In this document: positions 7,547 through 15,233 of the stretch, in pieces | How positions within the stretch are numbered: position 1 is the first letter of the stretch | How the letters are laid out: each line of letters begins with the position of its first letter | Source of the DNA: Oryzomonas sagensis | GTDB lineage: Bacteria > Desulfobacterota > Desulfuromonadia > Geobacterales > Pseudopelobacteraceae | DNA length: 64,000 nucleotides | Direction of reading: 5' to 3' | Assembly: GCF_008802355.1 (NCBI RefSeq) | Contig: NZ_VZRA01000003.1 | Span: forward strand, 504,361-568,360 | Program-made: the position numbers and the translations under genes | Notes under the pieces: model-generated | Told to the model about the DNA's origin: nothing | What the model saw: the letters and a program-made list of their open reading frames with translations, nothing else | Database searches by the model: none

Positions 7547-9294
7547 GCCCCCTCCCCGGCGGCCGCCATGCGAGCGAACAGCCCACCCGCACCCTTCAGT
7601 TCCTCATAGCGCCCCTGCTCGACGATCCTCCCGCCACTCATGACAACGACCCGATCGGCATCCTCCAGGGTGGCCAGGCGGTGGGCGATGGACAATACGG
7701 TCCGGCCTTGGGCAAGTTCGCCGAGCGCCTCCCGGACCAACGCCTCCGAATGGGCGTCCAGTCCGGCTGTCGGCTCGTCGGTGATGATCAGGGGACTGTC
7801 CTTGAGGAATACCCGTGCCAGTGCGATGCGCCGCGCCTGACCGCCGGATAGTCCGGCCCCCTGTTCGCCGATGACCGTATCCAGCCCCCGGGGCAGGCGG
7901 GCGATAAACTCCCCGCAACGGGCCAGGGCGGCTGCCCGGACAATGTCCGCCTCGGTGGCGTCCCGGCGCCCCAGGCGGATGTTGTCGCCGATGGTGCCGT
8001 GAAAGAGGTGGGGGCTCTGGGGAACCCAGGCCACATGGCAGCGCCATTGGTCGGGATCGCATTGTGCCAGGTCCACGCCGTTGACCAGCACCCTCCCCTG
8101 TTCCGGTAGGGCAAAGCCCAACAGCAGCGCCGCCAGGGTGCTCTTCCCGGCGCCGCTCGGCCCCACCAGGGCGACCCGTTCTCCCGGCGCCAGGTTGAGC
8201 GTCACGCCGTCGATCACCGGGGCCGAGTCCGGGGCATAGCGGAAGCGGACATCTTCGACGCAGAGCTGGAGCGGCGAGATGGGGGGGAGCGGGCGAGGCG
8301 TCACTGGGCGGGGGGCAGGCGGGGTGTCCAGCAGGCTGAAGATGCGTTCGGCCGCGCCGATGGCCTCCATGCGGGCATGGTAGTAGTTCCCCATCAGGCG
8401 CAGCGGCAGGTAGAATTCAGGCGCCAGCAGCAACACGGTGAAACCGTCCTGAAAGGTCATGCCCCCCTTCAAGAGCCGAAAGCCGATAACCACCGCCATC
8501 AACGCCACGCTGACCGTGGCGAAGAACTCCAGGACCAGGGCGGAGAGGAAAGCCATGTAGAGCACCGACATGGTGGCCCGGCGGTAATCGTCGGAGATGC
8601 GGGCGATCATCCCGGCTTCGCGCCGCGAGGCGTTGAACATGCGCAGGGTGGCCAGGCCGTTGACCCGGTCGAGAAAGTATCCCCCCAGGCGGGCCAGGGT
8701 TTGCCACTGGCGCTGGTTGAGCCGTTCGGCGCCGCGGCCGATCATGATGGTGAAAAAAGGGATGAAGGGGGCCGAGAAGAGCATGATCCCCGCCGAAACC
8801 AAATCGGCCGGGATAACCGCCGCCAGGATGGAGAGCGGCACCACGGCCATCACGGCCAGGTGGGGCAGGTAGCGGCTGTAGTACCCTTCCAGCGCCTCCA
8901 CGCCGTCCACGATCACCGTGGCCACCTCGCCGGCTCGGTCCCCCTTGAGTCGCAAAGGACCGGCATCCAGCAGGCGCTGGAAGAGATCGTTGCGCACCTC
9001 CTGGCGGATGGTGGCCGAGGCCGCAAAGGCGACCCGCTCCGAAATCCAGGAGAGTCCGGCCCGCGCCAGCATCAAGGGGGGGAGCCAGAGCAGTTGGGGC
9101 AGCACCTCCCGGTAACCGGAACCATCTATCATGACCCGGTGCACCAGTCTGGCCACGATCAGGGCCTGGGCGATCAGCACGAAGCCGCTCGCGACACCCA
9201 ACCCCACGGCCAGCAGCAGGGTCGGCTTCACACGGTTTTTGAGGAGATTCAGGCGTCGTTCGGGTGTGGGTATTTCGGGGATGTCCGTGCTCAT
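7543..9294 (-). CDS. cydD: thiol reductant ABC exporter subunit CydD
   Basis: A 583-residue membrane-ATPase fusion that forms the heterodimer with CydC. The membrane domain spans about 25-320, including a SERVAFAASATIRQEVR coupling region. The ATPase domain follows with Walker A GPSGAGKST, signature LSGGQARR and Walker B LIITDEPT. Its neighbour upstream on the same strand is rlmB, but a 180-bp inverted-repeat element separates them. The likely ribosome binding site CAGGTT lies inside the terminal repeat of that element. The start ATG at 9292-9294 gives MSTDIPEIPTPERR. Confidence 0.9.
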   Translation of the reverse strand: MSTDIPEIPTPERRLNLLKNRVKPTLLLAVGLGVASGFVLIAQALIVARLVHRVMIDGSGYREVLPQLLWLPPLMLARAGLSWISERVAFAASATIRQEVRNDLFQRLLDAGPLRLKGDRAGEVATVIVDGVEALEGYYSRYLPHLAVMAVVPLSILAAVIPADLVSAGIMLFSAPFIPFFTIMIGRGAERLNQRQWQTLARLGGYFLDRVNGLATLRMFNASRREAGMIARISDDYRRATMSVLYMAFLSALVLEFFATVSVALMAVVIGFRLLKGGMTFQDGFTVLLLAPEFYLPLRLMGNYYHARMEAIGAAERIFSLLDTPPAPRPVTPRPLPPISPLQLCVEDVRFRYAPDSAPVIDGVTLNLAPGERVALVGPSGAGKSTLAALLLGFALPEQGRVLVNGVDLAQCDPDQWRCHVAWVPQSPHLFHGTIGDNIRLGRRDATEADIVRAAALARCGEFIARLPRGLDTVIGEQGAGLSGGQARRIALARVFLKDSPLIITDEPTAGLDAHSEALVREALGELAQGRTVLSIAHRLATLEDADRVVVMSGGRIVEQGRYEELKGAGGLFARMAAAGEGA

Positions 9295-9300
9295 GAATTA

Positions 9301-9480
9301 AACCTGAATCCGTGACGCCGTAATGGCGTAGTGCCCGGAAGAGCCGGGGCTCGTACGTCGCCGTGTCGTGACAGATTACACACTATGCTGGTACTCCGAC
9401 TGATAGTCGCAAACTTTTCAAACGCAAAGGCAGAGGCCTTCCGAACCAGCGAAGGCATGGAGGCGTCACGGATTCAGGTT
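9301..9480. repeat. inverted-repeat element type B, copy 1
   Basis: A 180-bp non-coding element bounded by a perfect 19-bp terminal inverted repeat, AACCTGAATCCGTGACGCC at 9301-9319 and its complement at 9462-9480. It shares its core ends (GAATCCGTGACGCC), an internal GGAAGAGCCGG and the block GGCAGAGGC...GGCATGGAGGCGTCACGG with the element at 43725-43912. One end overlaps the rlmB stop codon and the other lies six bases from the cydD start. It encodes no transposase and resembles a MITE or a BIME-like palindromic unit. Confidence 0.8.
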
Positions 9481-10222
9481 AAACGGCGCGGCGGCGCGCC
9501 GCCTCGAACAGGGCGATGCCGCCGGCCACCGAGGCGTTCAGGGAAGATACGCCGCCATAGAGCGGGATCGACAGGACCACGTCGCACTGTTTGCGCACCA
9601 GGGGACGAATTCCCTCCCCTTCGTTGCCCACCAGCAGGACGACCTTGCCGGAAAAATCCACATCGTAGAGCGACTGCCCGGCCTCGCCGGCCAGGCCGTA
9701 GACCCAGTAACCGCCATCCTTGAGCACCTGGAGGCTCTGGGCCACGTTGGTCACCTGGGCGACCGGGATGGTCTCGACCGCACCGGCCGAAGCCTTTTCC
9801 ACGGTCGGGGTAACGCCGACGGCGCGGTCTTTGGGGATGATGATGCCGTCGCAACCGGCACAGGCCGCGGTGCGGATCAGCGCCCCCAGATTGTGGGGGT
9901 CCTGGATGCCGTCCAGCACCAGCAGAAAACCGCTGCGTCCCGCCTCGTCAATGCGGGCCACGAGGTCGTCCAGGTCGGCATACCGGTAGGGCTCCACCAT
10001 GAGCGCAACCCCCTGGTGGTGGCTGGAGGCGCACAGCTTGGTCAGATCGTCGCGCTCGCGCCGGCGGATCGGGACGCCCCGTTCCTCGGCCAGCTTGAGG
10101 ATCTTCTCCAGGCGATGGTCGGTTGCCGATGACTGCACATACAGCTCGAAGGCGCCACGCGTACCGCGCAGCGCCTCCTTGACCGGATTGACGCCGAAGA
10201 CCAGTTCGCCTTTCATGGGCAT
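9479..10222 (-). CDS. rlmB: 23S rRNA (guanosine-2'-O-)-methyltransferase RlmB
   Basis: A 247-residue SPOUT methyltransferase of the TrmH family that methylates the 2'-OH of G2251 in 23S rRNA in E. coli. The N-terminal L30e-like substrate-binding domain (1-75) begins LVFGVNPVKEAL. SPOUT motifs follow: NLGALIRTA near residue 111, GNEGEGI near 195 and PLYGGVSSLNASVA near 215. Length and motifs are complete. It is followed closely by pyrF upstream on the same strand, and the two overlap by 10 bases. Its stop codon is part of the type B element's terminal repeat. Confidence 0.92.
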   Translation of the reverse strand: MPMKGELVFGVNPVKEALRGTRGAFELYVQSSATDHRLEKILKLAEERGVPIRRRERDDLTKLCASSHHQGVALMVEPYRYADLDDLVARIDEAGRSGFLLVLDGIQDPHNLGALIRTAACAGCDGIIIPKDRAVGVTPTVEKASAGAVETIPVAQVTNVAQSLQVLKDGGYWVYGLAGEAGQSLYDVDFSGKVVLLVGNEGEGIRPLVRKQCDVVLSIPLYGGVSSLNASVAGGIALFEAARRRAV

Positions 10223-10935
10223 CCCCCTGCGATTTCGTCCACGATCATCCGGCTGGCGGCCACCGGATCGCCCGCCTTGGCGATGGGGCGGCCGATCACC
10301 AGATAGTCTGCCCCGGCGGTAACCGCCTCGGCCGGGGTCATGACGCGTTTCTGGTCGTCCAGGGAGGCGAACGAGGGCCGGACGCCGGGGGTGACGATCA
10401 GGAAATCCGGGCCGCAGGCCGCGCGGATCGATTCGATCTCCAGGGGCGAGGCGACCACGCCGTCCATGCCGGAATCCTTGGCCAGACGGGCCAGGCGGAC
10501 GACCATCTCCTCCACCGGCCTCTCGATCCCCACTTGGCGCAGGGTCTCGGCCGTGGACGAGGTCAGAATGGTCACAGCCAGGAGCCGGGGGCGCTCGTCG
10601 CCGAACTCCGTGCGCACCGCAGCGGCGGCCGTAGCCATCATCTCTTCGCCCCCCAGGGCATGCAGGTTGGCCAGTTGCACCCCGAGCCGGGCCGCCTCGA
10701 CCATGGCCTTGGCCACGGTGTTGGGGATGTCGTGGTACTTGAGATCGAGAAAGACTTTGCCACCGTGACGCTGCACGGTCCTGACCGCCTCGGGGCCGCA
10801 GGAGGTGAACAGCTCCTTGCCCACCTTGAACATCCCCACATGGCCGGCCAGTTGCGCCGCCCAGCGGTCGATGTCGGCCAGGCCGTGCACATCCAGGGCA
10901 AAGATGATTTTATCGCGCGCTTCTTCATATGTCAT
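10213..10935 (-). CDS. pyrF: orotidine 5'-phosphate decarboxylase PyrF
   Basis: A 240-residue enzyme for the last step of UMP synthesis. Diagnostic motifs are FALDVHG at the N-terminus, KVGKELFTS, and the catalytic DLKYHD array in FLDLKYHDIPNT, with ITPGVRPS and DYLVIGRPI later. I use the ATG at 10933-10935, which is preceded by AAGAGGTGTCGT, instead of the longer in-frame extension that reads into a repeat element. It overlaps rlmB by 10 bases, so the two should be cotranscribed. Confidence 0.93.
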   Translation of the reverse strand: MTYEEARDKIIFALDVHGLADIDRWAAQLAGHVGMFKVGKELFTSCGPEAVRTVQRHGGKVFLDLKYHDIPNTVAKAMVEAARLGVQLANLHALGGEEMMATAAAAVRTEFGDERPRLLAVTILTSSTAETLRQVGIERPVEEMVVRLARLAKDSGMDGVVASPLEIESIRAACGPDFLIVTPGVRPSFASLDDQKRVMTPAEAVTAGADYLVIGRPIAKAGDPVAASRMIVDEIAGGCP

Positions 10936-10955
10936 ACGACACCTCTTTTTACACC

Positions 10956-11085
10956 TGCCGCAGAGACACGGAGACACAGAGAAAAACAAGGAGTAAGGCA
11001 AACGACACGGACTTCGATGCCGGTTTGCCCGAATCGTTTGTGCCCTTCTCGCCTTTCTCTGTGAACCTCTGCGTCTCTGTGGCGG
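10956..11085. repeat. inverted-repeat element type A, copy 1
   Basis: About 130 bp with complementary arms. The left arm reads TGCCGCAGAGACACGGAGAC and the right arm contains CTCTGCGTCTCTGTGGCGG. The core is unrelated between copies. It fills the gap between the PhoH gene and pyrF. Four further copies occur in this window (12479, 30519, 52024 and 59517). Confidence 0.75.
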
Positions 11086-11113
11086 AATTTGATTTTGTCG
11101 CTTAGATTTTGTT

Positions 11114-12430
11114 CTACAGCAGGTTCGCCGCCAGTTCCGCCAACTCGGAACGTTCTCCCTTGGTCAGGGTCACGTGGGCGGCGATCTTCTCCCCCTTGAA
11201 CCGCTCAACCAGGAAGCTCAGGCCGTTGCTGGACGAATCAACGTAGGGGTTGTCGATCTGGTAGGGGTCGCCGGTCAGGATGATCTTGGTCCCCTCCCCC
11301 ACCCGGGTGACGATGGTCTTGATCTCATGGGGGGTCAGGTTCTGGGCCTCGTCCACGATCAGGTACTGGTTGGGGATGGAGCGGCCGCGGATGTAGGTCA
11401 AGGGCTCGATATCCAGAAGCCCCATGGCCATCAACTCCTTATACCCTTTGCTGTGGCGCTTCTCCGATTCGTGCCCCGAGATGAGCAGTTCCACGTTGTC
11501 GAAGATCGGCTGCATCCAGGGTGTCAGCTTTTCCTCGATATCGCCCGGCAGGAATCCCAGGTCCTTGCCCATGGGGAAAACCGGCCGGGAAACGAGCAGG
11601 CGGTTGTAGACATTCTCCTCGGCGGTCTTGTGCAGGCCGGCGGCGATGGCCAAAAGCGTCTTGCCGGTGCCCGCCTTGCCCACCAGGGTCACCAGCTTGA
11701 TGGAGTCGTCCATCAGCACGTCCAGGGCAAAGGACTGCTCGCGGTTGCGGGCGAAGATGCTCCAGATGCCTTCCTTGGGGACCTTGCGCACCGGGACGAT
11801 GTGCCCGCTCTCCGCGTCGTAGCGGCAGATGGCGGTATGGGAGGCGTTGCTGCTGTCCGTAATGGTGATGAACTCATTGGGCGCAAGCCCTTCCGGCGCC
11901 TCCAGCCAGTTCTGCCCGTAAAACCGGTCCACGGCGTCGGGCGCCATCTCGATGCTGCGGGTCCCGGAATAGAGATCCTGGATATCGATCTTGTCCGATT
12001 CGTAATCCTCGGCGGACAGGCCGATGGCATCGGCCTTGATGCGCAGGTTGGTGTCCTTGGTGACGAAGATGAGCTCGGTGTCGGGAAAGCGGTCGCGCAT
12101 ATCCAGGGCTACCGCCAGGATGCGGTTGTCGCCGCTGTCCACCCGCAGGTCCACCGGCAACCGTTTGAGGTAATTTTCACTGAACAGCTCAACCCGCAGG
12201 GTACCCTGGCCCGGGAGCGTGACGCCGGCCGCCAGGGAGCCCTTTTCCCGCATGGTGTCGAGGATGCGCGAGATCTGGCGGGCGTTGCGGCCGGTTTCGT
12301 TCATGTCCTTCTTGAAACGGTCAACCTCTTCAATCACGGTTATGGGGATGATGATGTTGTTGTCCTGAAATCTGAACAGGGACTGGGGATCATGCAGCAG
12401 CACATTGGTGTCGAGGATGAAGTTTTTCAC
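11114..12430 (-). CDS. PIN domain-PhoH family ATPase
   Basis: A 438-residue protein with an N-terminal PIN nuclease fold (1-135; acidic residues in FILDTNVLL and later) and a C-terminal PhoH ATPase. The Walker A motif GKAGTGKT is at 251-258, and the Walker B-like VDEAQN and sensor TGDPYQID are further on. PIN-PhoH proteins act as RNA helicase-nucleases in some bacteria. The order and length fit the YlaK/PhoH2 group. It is flanked by type A repeat elements on both sides, so it is probably its own transcription unit. Confidence 0.9.
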   Translation of the reverse strand: MKNFILDTNVLLHDPQSLFRFQDNNIIIPITVIEEVDRFKKDMNETGRNARQISRILDTMREKGSLAAGVTLPGQGTLRVELFSENYLKRLPVDLRVDSGDNRILAVALDMRDRFPDTELIFVTKDTNLRIKADAIGLSAEDYESDKIDIQDLYSGTRSIEMAPDAVDRFYGQNWLEAPEGLAPNEFITITDSSNASHTAICRYDAESGHIVPVRKVPKEGIWSIFARNREQSFALDVLMDDSIKLVTLVGKAGTGKTLLAIAAGLHKTAEENVYNRLLVSRPVFPMGKDLGFLPGDIEEKLTPWMQPIFDNVELLISGHESEKRHSKGYKELMAMGLLDIEPLTYIRGRSIPNQYLIVDEAQNLTPHEIKTIVTRVGEGTKIILTGDPYQIDNPYVDSSSNGLSFLVERFKGEKIAAHVTLTKGERSELAELAANLL

Positions 12431-12478
12431 GGAAGGCCTTTCTGTCGGGAGGATTAATCAAACGAACCAAAACCTCAA

Positions 12479-12610
12479 TCTGCCACAGAGACTCGGAGAA
12501 CTGCGCAAAAGCTTGACCTGCAACTTACAGAATTACCACACATATCAATAATTTTATTAGCTATTTATATACCGCAATGGTTGGTCCCTGCCTTTGCGCC
12601 TTGCGGCAGA
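12479..12610. repeat. degenerate inverted-repeat element type A, copy 2
   Basis: The left end TCTGCCACAGAGACTCGGAG at 12479 pairs imperfectly with the right end TTGCGCCTTGCGGCAGA at 12594-12610. Its overall length, about 132 bp, matches copy 1, and the AT-rich core is unrelated. It lies in the gap between the cysteine desulfurase-like gene and the PhoH gene. Confidence 0.55.
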
Positions 12611-12620
12611 CGGTCTGTGC

Positions 12621-13766
12621 CTACCTAGGATGGCAGCATTCTACAACGGCATCGCAGAAAATAGCAATCTCTTCGCCCGTGGAGAACCAGCCCGGGCTCA
12701 TGCGCAGGGTGCCGCCGGGAAAACTGCCCAGGGTGCGGTGGGCCTGGGGGGCGCAGTGCAACCCGGCCCGCACGGCGATGTCATAGTTGTGGTCCAGCAT
12801 GAATGCCAGGGCCGCAGGGTCGGTTTCCGCCACGGTGAAGGAGAGCACGCCGCCGCGCAGGGCCGGGTCGGATGGACCGTAAAGCGTGACCTGCGGCACC
12901 TCGGCCAGGCGCTGGGCGGCCGACGTCACCAGCCGGCGCTCCCTCTCCCCGATGGCGGCAGCCCCCTGTTCCAGGACGAACTCCACCCCGGCCTTGAGCC
13001 CGGCAATGCCGGGCATATTATGGGTGCCCGCCTCGAAGCCGTCCGGCAGGGTCAGGGGCTGTTCCTCGGCAGTGGAGCTGGTGCCGGTCCCTCCCTGAAG
13101 AAGCGGTTTCAGATGCACAGCCGGGGAGGCGTAGAGGAAACCGGTTCCCTGGGGGCCATAGAGCCCCTTGTGTCCCGGTGCGGCCAGAAGATCGATGCCG
13201 GTCCCGATCACATCGATCGGTTCGCTGCCCGCCGACTGGGCCGCATCCACCAGGAACAGCGCGCCGGCCTCCCGGGCGATCGCCCCAATGGGGCCTATGG
13301 CCTGGATGGCACCACACACGTTGGAGATATGGGCCATGGCGACCATCCGGGTAGTGGGCCTCAGGGCGCGTCTGACATCGTCCGGGTCCACCATGCCGGT
13401 GCCGTCGGCCCTGACCACGGTCACCTCCACCCCCGATGCGCGCAAGGCGGCCAGAGGACGGACCAGGGAGTTGTGTTCCATGGAGGTGGTAACCACATGG
13501 TCACCCGGAACGAGAACGCCCCGAAGCGCCAGGTTGAGCGCCTCGGTGGTGCTATGGGTCATGATGATCCGCGAAGAGTCGGGGATGGCGAACAGGGTGG
13601 CGATGGCTTCGCGTGCCTGGAGCAGCAGACGGCCGGCTTCCAGGGAGCGTCGATGCCCCCCGCGCCCCGGCGACGAGCCGACCTCCCGCATGGCGTGCAT
13701 GACCGCCTGGTAAACGGATTCCGGTTTGGGGTAGGATGTCGCCGCGTTATCGAGATAAATGGACAT
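12621..13766 (-). CDS. cysteine desulfurase-like class V aminotransferase
   Basis: A 381-residue PLP enzyme beginning MSIYLDNAATSYPKPESV. The PLP lysine is in GHKGLYGPQG and the substrate cysteine in GLHCAP, with GTLRMSPGWFST near the C-terminus. These features fit the TIGR01977 family of cysteine desulfurase-like proteins, which move sulfur from cysteine. No isc or suf scaffold genes are nearby, so its partner is unclear. I choose the ATG at 13764-13766 because the family begins there; a TTG at 13781 would give a five-residue extension that overlaps the upstream gene. Confidence 0.85.
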   Translation of the reverse strand: MSIYLDNAATSYPKPESVYQAVMHAMREVGSSPGRGGHRRSLEAGRLLLQAREAIATLFAIPDSSRIIMTHSTTEALNLALRGVLVPGDHVVTTSMEHNSLVRPLAALRASGVEVTVVRADGTGMVDPDDVRRALRPTTRMVAMAHISNVCGAIQAIGPIGAIAREAGALFLVDAAQSAGSEPIDVIGTGIDLLAAPGHKGLYGPQGTGFLYASPAVHLKPLLQGGTGTSSTAEEQPLTLPDGFEAGTHNMPGIAGLKAGVEFVLEQGAAAIGERERRLVTSAAQRLAEVPQVTLYGPSDPALRGGVLSFTVAETDPAALAFMLDHNYDIAVRAGLHCAPQAHRTLGSFPGGTLRMSPGWFSTGEEIAIFCDAVVECCHPR

Positions 13767-13777
13767 AGGGTTACGCT

Positions 13778-15001
13778 TCAAGGCAGAATGGCCGGCTGGC
13801 TGGAAAGCCAGGGGAATACCTGCACCGTACCGGAACGCGGCTCCCGTGAACCGTCGAACACCTTGGATGAAATGGCCTTTTCATCGTCGTCCCCCCACCA
13901 GTTCTGCACGGCAACCACCTCTTCACGTCCGGCATTATAGAGATTGAAGCCGCCGTTGCCGCGGAAAGCGCATCCCCAGACCGTGGCCCGGCCGTCCTCC
14001 GTCCGCAGGGCATCGTGGTCGTTGTCGGCGAAAAGAGACCGATTGATCTTCATGCGGCTGGAGCCGAGATGCAGGGCCGTATCCTTATTGAGCATGAAGC
14101 GCGTCATGAAGATCTGCCCCTCCCCGCCCGTCACCACGGCTCCGGCACCGTTCGAGGAGATGTTGCAGGAACTGATCCTGAGGCGGCATTCCTCGGCCCG
14201 AATCCCTCGCTGGCCGTTGTCCGTCACGCTGGTGGACGCCAGGACGACCGACGAACGGGACAGGGACATCCCCTGGCGGTTCGTGCTTACGCTGCTGTCG
14301 CGCAATTCGAATTCGGCATCATGAACCTCCATGCCCGTTTCGCAGGCGGAGAAGCTCGACGCCTCGACGGTGGCGATGCTGTCGCGCAGCGACAAACCTG
14401 TTTTTGACAGGGTGACGCGCGCCGACTTGGCGGTAAGGGCCGAAAAATGCGCCTCAAGCCCCGTTTCCGCGCCTTCGATGGTGGTATGCTCGAACTGGTT
14501 GCGTTTTTCGGTGGCGAGCAGCAGGATACCGCCCCAGTCCCCCGTGACCGGCATGGGGGCGTCCGAAGAAAACAGGATCGGCCGTTCGGCCGTGCCGATA
14601 CTCTGAATACGCCCCATGACAACCAGGCGGGCCTTGCGGAGAGCGCCATCGACCCGGGCAAAGCGCACCGTCGTTCCCGGTTCGATGCGAAGCGTTGCCT
14701 GAGGGGCAATCACCAAAGCCCCCTTGATCAGTACGGTTCCACGCCAGGTGACGTCTTCGGTGAGGGTCGCATGGTCGTAACGGATATCGGGGCGTTTTGG
14801 GGGGGACGAGGAGGGGCCGTCAAAGGCATGTGATACCTGGGGACGGGCCGGTTCAAGGGGGACAATGCCTTGAAGCCGTGCCGCCATGTCGCTTCTGGTG
14901 AGCGGGGCTTCTTCATTCGCGACGCAGGTGTTCCGACAAACGGCCATGGACAGGATTATGATGAGGCAGATGCCGACGCACCTGAAAACAAGGTTCTTCA
15001 C
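13778..15001 (-). CDS. secreted right-handed beta-helix protein
   Basis: A 407-residue exported protein. A signal peptide is visible at the N-terminus (MKNLVFRCVGICLIIILS, then MAVC). Residues from about 80 on carry many short repeating strands of the pectate-lyase-like parallel beta-helix: WGGILL, TTIEGAETGL, SSFSACETGM, SSVSTNRQGM and SVTDNGQRGI, ending FRGNGGFNLYNAG and NWWGDD. Such modules occur in surface or periplasmic carbohydrate-binding and NosD-like proteins. No catalytic residues can be assigned. I favour the GTG at 15001 because GGAG lies six bases upstream; the ATG at 15013 would add four residues. It is followed 11 bases later by the cysteine desulfurase-like gene. Confidence 0.75.
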   Translation of the reverse strand: MKNLVFRCVGICLIIILSMAVCRNTCVANEEAPLTRSDMAARLQGIVPLEPARPQVSHAFDGPSSSPPKRPDIRYDHATLTEDVTWRGTVLIKGALVIAPQATLRIEPGTTVRFARVDGALRKARLVVMGRIQSIGTAERPILFSSDAPMPVTGDWGGILLLATEKRNQFEHTTIEGAETGLEAHFSALTAKSARVTLSKTGLSLRDSIATVEASSFSACETGMEVHDAEFELRDSSVSTNRQGMSLSRSSVVLASTSVTDNGQRGIRAEECRLRISSCNISSNGAGAVVTGGEGQIFMTRFMLNKDTALHLGSSRMKINRSLFADNDHDALRTEDGRATVWGCAFRGNGGFNLYNAGREEVVAVQNWWGDDDEKAISSKVFDGSREPRSGTVQVFPWLSSQPAILP

Positions 15002-15104
15002 ACGGTGCTCCATTCGGTAGTGTCTTAGCTTCTACCATAGTTGCGGGGTAACTGTAAATTTTTTGTTCTTTTCAGTACGTTATATTTGTCGTAAATATTA
15101 TATT

Positions 15105-15160
15105 GACTTGTCATATATGTTGTGGTTTTATTTTGCGCGCTCCACCAAATATTGTGGTTT
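15105..15160 (+). promoter_or_regulatory. candidate NrdR box pair upstream of nrdJ
   Basis: Two similar AT-centred sites, CATATATGTTGTGG and CCAAATATTGTGG, are spaced exactly 32 bp apart (their shared TGTGGTTTT begins at 15121 and 15153). NrdR, the ATP-cone repressor of ribonucleotide reductase genes, typically binds such paired 16-bp boxes about three helical turns apart. The match to the consensus is partial, so this is a candidate only. Confidence 0.35.
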
Positions 15161-15233
15161 TGCGCGAGTAATTCATTCTACCCCCAATTCCTCAAAATAA
15201 CTCGATTTTTTCACGCCACAAGGAGAACCGCCC

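Noticed and set aside
9331-9723. A 130-codon frame through the type B element, sharing 'AEAFRTS.GMEASRI' with one at 43667-43918.
   Set aside because: The shared peptide is just the translation of the repeat's inner end; the frames have different starts and run into genes.
15014-15233. Possible cobalamin riboswitch before the B12-dependent reductase.
   Set aside because: The gap is AT-rich and lacks a B12 box-like core; only NrdR-like sites are visible.
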